NCBI RefSeq assembly: GCF_047501465.1
Contig: NZ_JAZDRL010000002.1
Coordinates: 1 to 64,000, forward strand
DNA: 64,000 nucleotides
Origin: Pseudochelatococcus sp047501465
GTDB taxonomy: Bacteria; Pseudomonadota; Alphaproteobacteria; Rhizobiales; Beijerinckiaceae
Direction: 5' to 3'
The translations under genes and the position numbers were made by a program. Numbering within the stretch: position 1 is the first letter of the stretch; each line of letters opens with the position of its first letter. The notes under the pieces were generated by a model. The model was not told the DNA's origin and searched no databases. It was given only the letters and a program-made list of their open reading frames with translations. This document shows, piece by piece, positions 27,846-36,863 of this stretch.

Positions 27846-29417
27846 ATGAGTGATATCTCTGTACATAAGCCAGTATCTACACATAGAGAAATGGATTCGC
27901 TGTCTTCCAACAACGCAGCGAAAGAACAAAGATTTTTTCGTTTTTCTAACGAAAATATAAGTAGATCCGTTGCACATCTTAAAATGCAGACAAGCAACAT
28001 AGCGAAACTTTCGAAGCAAATAAGTTCTTTGAATAAGAAAATAGATCAATTAACAAGTACTGTAGAATCTCAACGAGCGGAAATTCAAGATCTTCAAAGA
28101 ACAGTCACAATTCAGAAATCTGAAATTCAATCATTGCGAGAAGAAAAAGCTAGTTTAGCCCAAAAATTAGAAATAGGTAACACATTTTCATCATCTTCTA
28201 CGCATTCAACGAAAAAAACAGTCTCTATGCAGACCTCAAACCGCGTAAGCGATGATCAAAAGTTTCCTGTTAGTGCTTCCCCTGAAGAGAAACTTGATTT
28301 TGTTGTGAATCTGCTAAAAGGAAAGGAAGGCAAATTTGGAAAAGATTACTCATGGGATGAGATAAAAAGCATATGCGGAAAGAATATTTCTGTTCCTAGC
28401 GGCGGAGGGCATGGAGACGTCTTTTTCATTGCTGGAACTAAATATGTTTTGAAACAAAACCTCATTGATCAAGAATACTCACATTATAAATTTTTACATA
28501 CAATAGATAATAAAATTCAACAATCTGAAAAGCCTTCATCGGAAGAGCAAAGCACAAACACACCTACGAGACACCGTAAACGTACGGTAGCATCTTCTAT
28601 AAAATCCACAAATACATCCACTGTTCTTTCGCAAGCCAGGCTCGCAAAACTTGCTGAGTTACGGAAAAGTGGAACATCAGCCTTCCGCCCTCCTATTGAG
28701 ATTGGACAGGGCAGTAACGGTAAGGGTTTTATTGTTATTCAGAATGCTTTGTATAACGCAGACAATCAACCAATAGCTAAAGGAAAAACACAAATAGGAG
28801 AGGGACACACCAATAATTTATTTGATTTCAAGATAGGGAATAAAGCTGCTTTTAATGCAGAGCAAATATATGCAGGAGCTCGCACGGAAGATGATAGAGT
28901 TGGGCTCTTTTTAAAGAAACTAAGAGTTCTTTGGAACCATGTAACTAATCCTAGCCAAGGCGCAGCACTTGTGGGAAAGGATGGTATCTCAGTTGATGGT
29001 AAAAAACTTTCAACTAATGGCGCAACCTCTGCCAAGAACACAGAAAAGATTACCTCTCAAAGGGTAAAGTCACTATCTGACGATCAACTAAAGTCAATCA
29101 TTGATCAGCTTGCCCACACAGTTCAAGAAGCCAAGATCATGCCAGTTGCCTTTGTGGGTTCCAGCATTGTTATAGGCTTTCCCGAAGATCAAAATGGCAC
29201 CCCTCAGGTAATGCCTATTGATTATGCTCATCCTGTTTATGAATCTGACATAACAGAAGAAGCTACAAATACGAAATTCGGCGCGAAGCAAGGAGAGATA
29301 TCAAAAGAAAAATATCTAAAAATCAAGAAAAACTATGTAAATGGAATACAATATTTATTAAATCTATTCATTAAAGAACAGAGCACGAGGGAAATCGCTA
29401 ACTCTCTAGAAAAGTAA
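27846..29417 (+). CDS. Inositol polyphosphate kinase (IPK)-like protein with coiled-coil N-terminus
   Basis: 523 residues, unlike anything around it. Residues 48-110 are a heptad-rich coiled coil behind a Ser-rich N-terminus. Residues 186-523 follow the order of IPK-family motifs known from eukaryotic IPMK, IP3K and IP6K: GGGHGD...TKYVLKQ (186-204, N-lobe Lys203) and a following E-Y-x-x-Y/FL segment (210-217); the catalytic D-x-K-x-G as FDFKIGNK (Asp327, Lys329, Gly331); AFVGSSIVIGF (435-445) for the GSSLL strand; MPIDYAHP (456-463) for the metal-binding IDFAH; and YVNGIQYLLNLF (497-508), like the C-terminal helix of IPMK. The Pro four residues before Asp327 is Asn. A basic RHRKR (242-246) lies in a low-complexity insert. 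Base composition is strongly A+T-rich (19 G/C in 60 at 27901-27960). AGGGG at 27833 supports the start. Kinase activity and export into a host are inferred. Confidence 0.75.
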   Translation: MSDISVHKPVSTHREMDSLSSNNAAKEQRFFRFSNENISRSVAHLKMQTSNIAKLSKQISSLNKKIDQLTSTVESQRAEIQDLQRTVTIQKSEIQSLREEKASLAQKLEIGNTFSSSSTHSTKKTVSMQTSNRVSDDQKFPVSASPEEKLDFVVNLLKGKEGKFGKDYSWDEIKSICGKNISVPSGGGHGDVFFIAGTKYVLKQNLIDQEYSHYKFLHTIDNKIQQSEKPSSEEQSTNTPTRHRKRTVASSIKSTNTSTVLSQARLAKLAELRKSGTSAFRPPIEIGQGSNGKGFIVIQNALYNADNQPIAKGKTQIGEGHTNNLFDFKIGNKAAFNAEQIYAGARTEDDRVGLFLKKLRVLWNHVTNPSQGAALVGKDGISVDGKKLSTNGATSAKNTEKITSQRVKSLSDDQLKSIIDQLAHTVQEAKIMPVAFVGSSIVIGFPEDQNGTPQVMPIDYAHPVYESDITEEATNTKFGAKQGEISKEKYLKIKKNYVNGIQYLLNLFIKEQSTREIANSLEK

Positions 29418-29436
29418 ATATATTGATGTATCTAGC

Positions 29437-30087
29437 TTATCCACGCTCATTTAATAACTGCACGATAGCAGCTTGCAGTGAGGTCATCCCATCTCCAGTA
29501 CGGCTGGAAGTTGCGATCACTTTCGGATAAGCAGCTGGGCGGCGAACAATGGCGGATTCTGTGGCTTGGATGCGCTCAGTCAGCACTTCAGCTGTCACAG
29601 CGTCTGCTTTTGTGAGCACAATTTGATAGGAAACGGCTGATTTATCCAGCAGGTCAAAAACCTTTAGATCATTATCTTTAAGGCCGTGCCGAGCATCGAC
29701 CAAGACATAGACACGTGCGAGATTAGCACGCCCGCGTAGATAGGCGTATATCAGATCCGTCCACGCTGCGACCTTTTCCTTACCTACGGCTGCATAGCCA
29801 TAGCCAGGCATATCGACGAGAGTGAAAGCATTTGCTTGTCCTTCGCCAATCCGGAAAAAATTCAGTTCCTGTGTCCGACCCGGCGTGCTGGAAGTGCGTG
29901 CAAGAGCTTTTCTGCGCGTCAGCGCATTCACGAGACTCGACTTACCGACATTCGATCGCCCCGCAAAAGCAATCTCGACACCATGCATCGGCGGCAAGCC
30001 GCCAAGCGAACCCGTGCCCCAGAAAAACTCCGCGGTGCCAGCAAACAGCTTACGGACGGTATCGTCATTAATGATGTTATCGGTCAT
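29437..30087 (-). CDS. engB: Ribosome-biogenesis GTPase EngB (YihA/YsxC)
   Basis: An essential small GTPase for 50S subunit assembly. All G motifs are visible: G1 GRSNVGKSS, G2/G3 with TPGRTQELNFF and DMPGYGYA, and G4 LTKADAV. The start MTDNIINDDTVRKLF at 30087 gives 216 residues and leaves 37 bases to the yidC stop; the frame's longer form to 30183 would overlap yidC. It is the last gene of the rpmH-rnpA-yidC-engB run, and its stop is only 19 bases from the stop of the convergent IPK-like gene. Confidence 0.95.
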   Translation of the reverse strand: MTDNIINDDTVRKLFAGTAEFFWGTGSLGGLPPMHGVEIAFAGRSNVGKSSLVNALTRRKALARTSSTPGRTQELNFFRIGEGQANAFTLVDMPGYGYAAVGKEKVAAWTDLIYAYLRGRANLARVYVLVDARHGLKDNDLKVFDLLDKSAVSYQIVLTKADAVTAEVLTERIQATESAIVRRPAAYPKVIATSSRTGDGMTSLQAAIVQLLNERG

Positions 30088-30124
30088 TTCGGCTTTTTCA
30101 AATGAAGGGGACTCAACGCATAGA

Positions 30125-31951
30125 TTAGCTATGCGTTGGCTGCTTCTTACGGAACATATTGCGGATATTGTCCCATAGCTCAATCCTCACGCCGTTTTTG
30201 CGCATGATGAAGCCCTGCTGGATAACGGACAGGAGGTTATTCCATGACCAGTAGATCACAAGCCCTGCAGGGAACGACGCCAACATGAAAGTGAACAGGA
30301 TAGGCATCCATGTAAACATTGTCTGCTGAATAGGATCAGCCGGTGTCGGATTCATCTTCATCTGCACAAACATGGTGATACCCATGATCACAGGCCAAAG
30401 ACCAATCATCAGGAATGGTCCAAGTACCGGCACCGCCGAAGGATCCCAAGGAATAAGCCCAAACAGCGTTAAGATCGGCAATGGATCGGGCGCAGACAAA
30501 TCATGTATCCAGCCAAAGAAAGGCGCATGACGCATTTCGATGGTGATGAACAACACCTTATACAGCGCGAAGAAAACAGGGATCTGCACCAACATCGGCC
30601 AACAGCCAGCAATCGGATTGATCTTCTCTTTCTTGTAGAGCTCCATCAACGCCTGTTGCTGCTTGGTGCGATCATCCTTGTAGCGCTCACGGATAGCAAC
30701 CATCTCTGGTTGCACAGCCTTCATCTTCGCCATGGAAGCATAAGAACGATTGGCCAGGGGCAGGAACGCCAGCTTTACCAGAACCGTAACAATCAGGATA
30801 GCTACACCAAAGTTACCAATCAGCTTGTAGAAGAAATCAAGCATATAGAACATCGGCTTGGTGATAAAGTAGAACCATCCCCAATCGATCAGCAGATCAA
30901 AATTCTTGATATCAAGCTGTTTTTCATACTTTGAGATCGTATTGACCTCTTTAGCACCCGCAAAAAGATGCACCTGCGACTCGATGCGCCCGCCAGGAGG
31001 GACGATCTGCCCCGCACCCAGCAAATCCGCCTGATAAATTGGCTGGTTATCAGCGCCATTGCGCAAAGAGAAACGGCCCGTAAATGGCTGCGTCTGAGGA
31101 GGAATTAGCGCTGTTGCCCAATACTTATCTGTGATGCCGAGAAATCCGCCGGTTTCGTCCTTAAAGATAACGCCCACTCCACCTGTCGGCAGAGCATCCT
31201 TCTTACCGAGATCAACATATTTGATCTCTTGCAAACCATCGTTACCAAGAACGCCAATCAGACCTTCATGCAGCAGATAGAAATTTTCTGTCTTCGGCGT
31301 ACCACGGCGTGACACCAGCGACCATGGATGTAACGTCACAGGTTCACCACCAGCGTTCTCAACGCTATCGGTGATTGTGAACATGGCATCGTCGTCAACA
31401 GCAATCATGCGACGGAAGGTGAGGCCTTCGCCATTGTTCCAGGTCAGCGTTACAGGCGACGTAGCCGTTAGCTTATCAGAATCCGCGCTCCAGATCGTTG
31501 CAGGTGAGGGGACTGGAACAGCCTTACCGTCAACGGTTACCCAACCAAAGTCAGCGTAATAGGGATGAGGGCTGCCTGCTGACGACAGCAAAACGATGTT
31601 GGGACTCTGCGGATTTACCGTCTCATGATAAGCGCGAAGCGAAATGTCATCAATCCGCCCACCAGTTAGGGCAATTGAACCCAATATATTAGGCGTATCG
31701 ATTGCCACCCGGCTGCTGCTCATAAGCGCCTGCTCACGAGGAACCGTCACTGCAGGCACAGCACCATCAGGAACGGCACCACCAGCCTGGGGTTGGACAG
31801 CAGGGATAGCCGGAGACTGGCCAGGAATGGTGGATTGCGTTGTTTGCTGCGCAGGAGGCAGAGCCTTCTCAGCAAAGAAGTGCTGCCAGCCGAACAGAAT
31901 CACGAACGACAGAGAGATGGCCAGAATCAGGTTCTTAATATCGCCGCTCAT
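30125..31951 (-). CDS. yidC: Membrane protein insertase YidC
   Basis: Inserts and folds inner-membrane proteins, alone or with SecYEG. The 608-residue protein has an N-terminal membrane anchor (LILAISLSFVILFGWQHFF), a Pro/Gln/Ala-rich spacer, the large periplasmic beta domain, and the conserved core from about residue 350: GNFGVAILIVTVLVKLAFLPL with the groove Arg region, NPIAGCWPMLVQIPVFFALYKVL and the last helices. The start overlaps the stop of rnpA by 4 bases, so they are coupled. Confidence 0.97.
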   Translation of the reverse strand: MSGDIKNLILAISLSFVILFGWQHFFAEKALPPAQQTTQSTIPGQSPAIPAVQPQAGGAVPDGAVPAVTVPREQALMSSSRVAIDTPNILGSIALTGGRIDDISLRAYHETVNPQSPNIVLLSSAGSPHPYYADFGWVTVDGKAVPVPSPATIWSADSDKLTATSPVTLTWNNGEGLTFRRMIAVDDDAMFTITDSVENAGGEPVTLHPWSLVSRRGTPKTENFYLLHEGLIGVLGNDGLQEIKYVDLGKKDALPTGGVGVIFKDETGGFLGITDKYWATALIPPQTQPFTGRFSLRNGADNQPIYQADLLGAGQIVPPGGRIESQVHLFAGAKEVNTISKYEKQLDIKNFDLLIDWGWFYFITKPMFYMLDFFYKLIGNFGVAILIVTVLVKLAFLPLANRSYASMAKMKAVQPEMVAIRERYKDDRTKQQQALMELYKKEKINPIAGCWPMLVQIPVFFALYKVLFITIEMRHAPFFGWIHDLSAPDPLPILTLFGLIPWDPSAVPVLGPFLMIGLWPVIMGITMFVQMKMNPTPADPIQQTMFTWMPILFTFMLASFPAGLVIYWSWNNLLSVIQQGFIMRKNGVRIELWDNIRNMFRKKQPTHS

Positions 31952-32481
31952 GATTGATCCGTCGGGTTTCGCTGTTTGGCATCGTGTGAACGGGCACCGC
32001 CCTTGCCGCGACCGCGATGCGACTGCTGGTTACGCCGATCCCGAGGATTACCCTGTCGTGGAGGCGAGGAAAAGGCCCGTTTGAGGTCAGATGTGATAAC
32101 ATCAACGCCAGCTGTTAGCATCTCGGCCCGGCCAACGATAACAAAATCGATATCTGCATCCGGCCAAAAGGGCCGCAAATTATATAACAAAGCACGCAAT
32201 CGACGCCTGATTCGATTACGGCCGACAGCATTTGCAGTCTTTTTTGTCACTGTAAGCCCAAATCGAGGCCCCGAGATGGAACGCTGATCTGTTTTTGAAT
32301 CAGAATTGCGCTCACGAATCTGCACTGTCATGCGACTGGAATGCACACGGCGGCCTGAGGCTACCGCCAAAAACTCTGCTCGCTTTAACAAGCGCGGCAA
32401 TCGCACTGAAGTGCCCCCGCATGTCAAGCCAAGCTCGGAAGATGAAGCCACATCAGCCAAGGAGCCGTGAACGTTGTTCAT
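31948..32481 (-). CDS. rnpA: Ribonuclease P protein component
   Basis: Protein cofactor of RNase P, maturing tRNA 5' ends. The conserved core is LLKRAEFLAVASGRRVHS followed by RFGLTVTKKTANAVGRNRIRRRLR (RNR motif) and DFVIVGRAEM. At 177 residues it is longer than the usual 115-130: about 28 extra residues lie before the core, and a basic Arg/Gly/Gln-rich tail of about 40 follows it, ending at the yidC overlap. A start inside the first 28 residues is possible. It lies downstream of rpmH, as in nearly all bacteria. Confidence 0.95.
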   Translation of the reverse strand: MNNVHGSLADVASSSELGLTCGGTSVRLPRLLKRAEFLAVASGRRVHSSRMTVQIRERNSDSKTDQRSISGPRFGLTVTKKTANAVGRNRIRRRLRALLYNLRPFWPDADIDFVIVGRAEMLTAGVDVITSDLKRAFSSPPRQGNPRDRRNQQSHRGRGKGGARSHDAKQRNPTDQS

Positions 32482-32641
32482 GACAATGATCCCCGCCTGC
32501 AGCGATCAAACGTTGCCGAGCATGCAGCCTATTGAAGTAATAACACGAAAGGCAAGCCCAGAACCCAACAGCAGGTAGCGCGCAACAAACAAAGAATGTT
32601 GCCGCAACGCAACCTTATACTGTCAGAGTCCTAAACCCGTC

Positions 32642-32776
32642 TTAGGCGCTCAAACGCTTGCGGCCACGCGCACGGCGGGCTGCGAGAACGGCGCGGCCGC
32701 CCTTAGTCGCCAGGCGCGCACGGAAACCGTGGCGGCGCTTGCGAACGATCTTGCTCGGTTGATAAGTCCTTTTCAC
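32642..32776 (-). CDS. rpmH: 50S ribosomal protein L34
   Basis: A 44-residue very basic ribosomal protein, starting VKRTYQPSKIVRKRRHGF. The start is a GTG at 32776, with GGAG before it; the frame extends upstream to 32851, but L34 proteins always begin at this KRTYQPS position. It is first in the rpmH-rnpA-yidC-engB run, with 160 bases to rnpA. Confidence 0.97.
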   Translation of the reverse strand: MKRTYQPSKIVRKRRHGFRARLATKGGRAVLAARRARGRKRLSA

Positions 32777-33188
32777 GGCCCTGAACTCCGGTCGCACGTA
32801 GTGAGTTAAAACGCGTGCGAACTGACCGCGCGCGCTCTGAAACGCCTCCAAACAAGAAAGCGATCAGAAAATATGGTGAGGTGGCTGTCGTAAAACGACA
32901 AGCGGCGCCCACGACAGGCACCGCCATACCGAATGCGGCTTATGAGGGGATTCATTACAAAAGTCAACGTCAACTTTGCACATTCAGGCAAAACGGCTGT
33001 CAATTCAGCTATATTATTTTATGCGCCTGTTGCTCATAAGCGCTTTTAATACGGCCATAGGTTGTATCTTATCATAAAGTGGCAACATGTAACCATATGC
33101 GCACCATGCAATTAAGCTTCTAGAGCGCCATTCCTATAAGTATGCACGTATATTGTGCGGGAGGGTATCAGCAATCGGAGAGAGCCGC
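32777..33188. other. Divergent intergenic region rpmH / flavoprotein
   Basis: About 410 bases with the rpmH promoter on the minus strand. Base composition turns A+T-rich toward the right. No origin features were found: no cluster of TTATCCACA-type DnaA boxes is present despite the rpmH location. Confidence 0.4.
32939..32967 (-). promoter_or_regulatory. Candidate promoter of rpmH
   Basis: On the minus strand TTGACT (32967-32962) and CATAAG (32944-32939) are 17 bases apart, about 165 bases before the rpmH start. Confidence 0.45.
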
Positions 33189-34655
33189 ATGAAGCCGTCG
33201 TATGCTGCAATATCTACTATTCATAGAGCTGATCTGTGCGTAGTGGGGTCGGGATATGGTGGGCGACTTATTGCCATAAAAGCTGCAGAATCCAGCGCAT
33301 CTGTAGTGCATGTATCGCCTCCTGGTGACCATTTAAATCTATCAGCTCCGGCAATAAGCACGCGCGCCTTCATCGAGGCCGCCAATCAGTTCCATACTGC
33401 AACGCGCATATCCACAATTGGGTCTGGTAGAACACCAACAGAAGCAAGCTCCTCGTATGCCCTGAACATTCGTGCCCTTTTGCGCCACGTTCACAAAGCC
33501 AGTACAGCATCGCCTTTATCTTTATCAGATGAGCGTCTGCGGGCTCTTCAGGTCTCAATTGTAACGGGAGAGGCACACTTTGAGAACGCCAAAACACTGC
33601 GGGTGCGCGATAAGCATATTGTTGCCCGCCGCTTTGTGCTGGCACCTGAAAACAATTGGATTCCTCCTGCAATTCCAGGACTTGAAGATATTAGTTATCT
33701 TACACCAGATAAGCTTCTCGTTGCATCATATCCAATTGAACGCCTAATCGTAATCGGTACGTCTGCGGCTGCTTTTGCCCTGGCTCAGGCTCATCGGCGC
33801 CTTGGTGCTTGGGTGGCTCTTATCCCTACACCTGATTTCAATGCCGCTTCTGTAGAGGATGAAATCACACGCCAAATCCTGATGGCGCTGGAATATGATG
33901 GAGTATCGCTGCGGCTTGATACTGCGATCACCCAAATAGAGGCACGTGGTAATGAAGCCATCGTGTACACTACAACAGGTGAAGCGCTAGCAGCATCTCA
34001 TGTGCTTATAGCCCCCGCCTTACACCCCATATTTCCGCATCTCGGATGGGAACAGGCCAAGATCGTTATGGAAGGGCAGCTGCCAGCGCTCGATGATCGT
34101 TTACGCACATCCAATCATCGTATTCACGTTATTGGTGGCGCCATAACTGACAACATCTTCTCTACAGCGCTGGAGGATGAGGCAAATCAGATTATCAATC
34201 ATGCGGTATTGCGCAAAAGACCCGCCAAATCGCCTATCATCCATATTGTCCCTACCACACCTGAGATCGCAACAGTCGGACTGGATGAAGAGAGGGCACG
34301 CCAATTATACGGCAAAATCAATATCGTACGGCGCTCCTTCGCAATGACCCCACTGCATCTGGCTAGCCGCTTTAAGACAGGGCCGATTGTGGGTGAAATA
34401 AAGGTTATTGTCACACGTAGGAATACTATTGTTGGTTGCACAATCATTGGAGATGGGGCCGCAGATATTGCAGGCCTTTGGACATTAGCAATCGCGCGCA
34501 GATTAAAAGTTGCTGACCTTGCAAATCTGGGGTTTCCGGACCTCAGCCATCACAGCATCACGCGAGAAGCCGTGCGCGTTACGGTCTTTGGCTGGCCAAA
34601 ATTGCGAGGAACATTACTACGCCTTTCGCGATGGTGGCGTAGGATATGGAACTAA
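33189..34655 (+). CDS. Divergent pyridine nucleotide-disulfide oxidoreductase family flavoprotein
   Basis: 488 residues with the architecture of dihydrolipoamide dehydrogenase: FAD loop ADLCVVGSGYGGRLIAIKAA (about 14-33), NAD(P) loop LIVIGTSAAAFALAQAHRRLG (about 180-200), RIHVIGGAITDN where the second FAD motif should be, and a dimerisation domain from about 350 (PTTPEIATVGLDE). However, the redox-active CxxxxC after the first FAD loop is absent (SPPGDHLNLSAP stands there), and the C-terminal catalytic His motif is reduced to LSHHSITREA. So disulfide chemistry is not possible as usual. GGAGAGAG precedes the ATG. The orphan sensor kinase follows. Function unknown. Confidence 0.75.
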   Translation: MKPSYAAISTIHRADLCVVGSGYGGRLIAIKAAESSASVVHVSPPGDHLNLSAPAISTRAFIEAANQFHTATRISTIGSGRTPTEASSSYALNIRALLRHVHKASTASPLSLSDERLRALQVSIVTGEAHFENAKTLRVRDKHIVARRFVLAPENNWIPPAIPGLEDISYLTPDKLLVASYPIERLIVIGTSAAAFALAQAHRRLGAWVALIPTPDFNAASVEDEITRQILMALEYDGVSLRLDTAITQIEARGNEAIVYTTTGEALAASHVLIAPALHPIFPHLGWEQAKIVMEGQLPALDDRLRTSNHRIHVIGGAITDNIFSTALEDEANQIINHAVLRKRPAKSPIIHIVPTTPEIATVGLDEERARQLYGKINIVRRSFAMTPLHLASRFKTGPIVGEIKVIVTRRNTIVGCTIIGDGAADIAGLWTLAIARRLKVADLANLGFPDLSHHSITREAVRVTVFGWPKLRGTLLRLSRWWRRIWN

Positions 34656-34749
34656 AAACCAGACTGGTGCGATAATTTGTCTTTTAATTTATGCACTAAA
34701 GGTATCCAAAATTCGTTATTCACTCTGGGAGTTGGTGCTGTAGGGAAAA

Positions 34750-36348
34750 ATGATGAATCGTAATGATTCCGCACCCAATCGAGGCCAAGAGGTGAGGGAG
34801 CTCCTTGTTAGGGAGACGCCTCAGAGGTCAGGCTATGAGCAGCTTCTCTCATTTCATGACGCCGAATTCGAGAGGGCACCCGATAGCAAGCCGAGACGAA
34901 ATGGCTTGGGTCTTTCGGCGCGATTGATGATCCTCACGCTTGTTTTTGCTATGTGCGCTCAGGTGCTTGTTTTCGTACCTTCAGTGACCGCATACAGGCG
35001 TAGCTGGCTGAATGATCGTTTGGCTGCCGCACAAATTGCAGCTCTCGTGCTCGAAGCAACCCCAGACGCTTCCGTTTCACCGGCTATTGAAGAAAAGCTG
35101 CTCGATGGAGTCGGCGTCATGGGAATGGCACTCAGCAGCGGTGGCGCCCGCCATCTTCTATCAAACGATGCGATTCCGACAGATATGCTGCAAACAATCG
35201 ATCTGCGTGAAGTGGGCTGGATTGCGCAGATGCGGGATACTTTGGACGCTCTATTTTTGCGCAATGACAAGCCCGTGCGTGTTATCGGTGAAGGCAAAGG
35301 CGACATTGAATTTGTTGAACTGATTATGGACCCTCAACCTCTCCGATCTGCCATGATGGCGTTTTCGATCCGTGTTGCATTGGTATCGCTGGTGGTTTGG
35401 GGCGTAGCAGCGGCATCTCTTTATCTAGCCCTTATGCGAATGATTGTACGCCCTGTGCGGCGACTTGCAGAGCACATCACCGCCTTTGAACGGGAACCGG
35501 ATAATCCAGGCCGTATTATCATACCTTCAGGTAGCAACGATGAAATCGGGCAGGCCGAAAGAGCGCTAGAACGCATGCAACACACACTTGCTGCAGAATT
35601 GCGCCAGCAGCAGCGATTAGCAGCACTGGGACTGGCCGTAGCGAAAATCAGCCATGAACTTCGCAATATGCTTACAACCGCTCAATTGATCTCGGATCGA
35701 TTGGCGCAAGTAGCCGATCCGGTGGTGGATCGTTTTGCTCCCCGGCTTATTGCAACGCTTGATAGGGCTATTGCTTATTGCGAATCGGCGCTTGCTTACG
35801 GTCGCGTAGCAGAGGCGCTGCCTCAGCGGCGGCAATTCCGGCTTCGACCATTAGTAGAAGAATTACGCGATAATTTGGGCCTAGAGTCCCATGCGAACAT
35901 CAGATTCGAAATAGACATTCCTGACAATCTGACGCTGATCGCAGATTCTGAGCAGTTATCACGGGTATTACTGAATTTGGGGCGTAATGCGGTCCAGGCC
36001 TTGGAGCAGGATCTGATCGAGAATCAACGACTCATTCCCGCAGAATCTGGGGAGGAGCGGGAATCAATGCGCACCATCATGATATCGGCACAATTATTGA
36101 CACCCTCTCCCCAATATGAAGGCACAGGGGAAGCAGTTATCCGCGTGGCAGATGATGGCCCCGGCCTTGCTTTAAAGGCGCGAGAGCGGCTTTTTGAAGC
36201 GTTCCATGGCACGACACGCCCCGGTGGATCAGGTCTTGGACTGGCGATATCAGCTGAACTGATCCGGCTTCATGGTGGAAGTATCACATTGGAACCTCAA
36301 CCAAGCGGCACCTGCTTTATCATCCGTCTTCCGCAGATCAGTGGATAA
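34750..36348 (+). CDS. Sensor histidine kinase, HAMP-containing, no adjacent regulator
   Basis: 532-residue inner-membrane sensor. A long cytoplasmic N-terminus (about 55 residues) is followed by TM1 (LSARLMILTLVFAMCAQVLVFV), a periplasmic domain (about 80-200), TM2 (SIRVALVSLVVWGVAAASLYLA), a HAMP linker with RPVRRLAEHITAFE, the H-box KISHELRNMLTTAQLISDRL, the N-box NLGRNAVQAL, and G-boxes ADDGPGLALKARERLFEAFHG and GGSGLGLAI. The phosphoacceptor His is in ISHELRN. No response regulator is encoded nearby, so the partner is unknown. It starts 94 bases after the flavoprotein gene and may be co-transcribed. Confidence 0.9.
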   Translation: MMNRNDSAPNRGQEVRELLVRETPQRSGYEQLLSFHDAEFERAPDSKPRRNGLGLSARLMILTLVFAMCAQVLVFVPSVTAYRRSWLNDRLAAAQIAALVLEATPDASVSPAIEEKLLDGVGVMGMALSSGGARHLLSNDAIPTDMLQTIDLREVGWIAQMRDTLDALFLRNDKPVRVIGEGKGDIEFVELIMDPQPLRSAMMAFSIRVALVSLVVWGVAAASLYLALMRMIVRPVRRLAEHITAFEREPDNPGRIIIPSGSNDEIGQAERALERMQHTLAAELRQQQRLAALGLAVAKISHELRNMLTTAQLISDRLAQVADPVVDRFAPRLIATLDRAIAYCESALAYGRVAEALPQRRQFRLRPLVEELRDNLGLESHANIRFEIDIPDNLTLIADSEQLSRVLLNLGRNAVQALEQDLIENQRLIPAESGEERESMRTIMISAQLLTPSPQYEGTGEAVIRVADDGPGLALKARERLFEAFHGTTRPGGSGLGLAISAELIRLHGGSITLEPQPSGTCFIIRLPQISG

Positions 36349-36507
36349 GTTTTTTTATCATTATAAATTAATAGGTTAAAAGCAATTTTGGCATGGAAAC
36401 AATCGACATTTCATACTGATTTCTCAAATTTGGCTTGCCAATGCTAAAGCTCACATATACACCACACTTCATCAGCGGGGCACGGAAACACTGCCCCTGA
36501 AGAGAAA

Positions 36508-36584
36508 GCGCCCGTAGCTCAGCTGGATAGAGCACCAGACTACGAATCTGGGGGTCAGAGGTTCGAATCCTTTCGGGCGCGCCA
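36508..36584 (+). tRNA. tRNA-Arg (ACG)
   Basis: A complete 77-nt cloverleaf with encoded CCA: acceptor GCGCCCG/CGGGCGC, D-arm with AGCTCAGCTGGATAGAGC, anticodon stem CCAGA/TCTGG with loop CTACGAA (anticodon ACG at 36542-36544, read as ICG), and T-arm GGTTCGAATCC. Confidence 0.98.
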
Positions 36585-36863
36585 TTCTCTGTTTCATGCC
36601 AAATGAAATCAATAGATTAGGAAGCGGATTTTTCGCACCTTACCTAATTTGGATTTCTGGTGTTAAAATTTCAAACATCAAATATATTTTTCTCAAACTC
36701 TCTATGGTCGCGCTCTGCGTCAGCATATCTGATGGTACTAGCTCAGCTCTTCCCGGTTGAGTTTTCAAGCATTTTGCAAAACATATAATACTTGATATCA
36801 TAAAAACGCAAGTAAGAGAGGCGCTTAGCTTGCCCTATAATGATATAAGCCGGAGTATGTCGT

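Noticed and set aside
29445..29460. TTATCCACG near the engB end as a DnaA box and possible replication origin near rpmH
   Set aside because: It is a single site inside the engB coding end; no cluster of boxes or A+T-rich unwinding region is present around rpmH.
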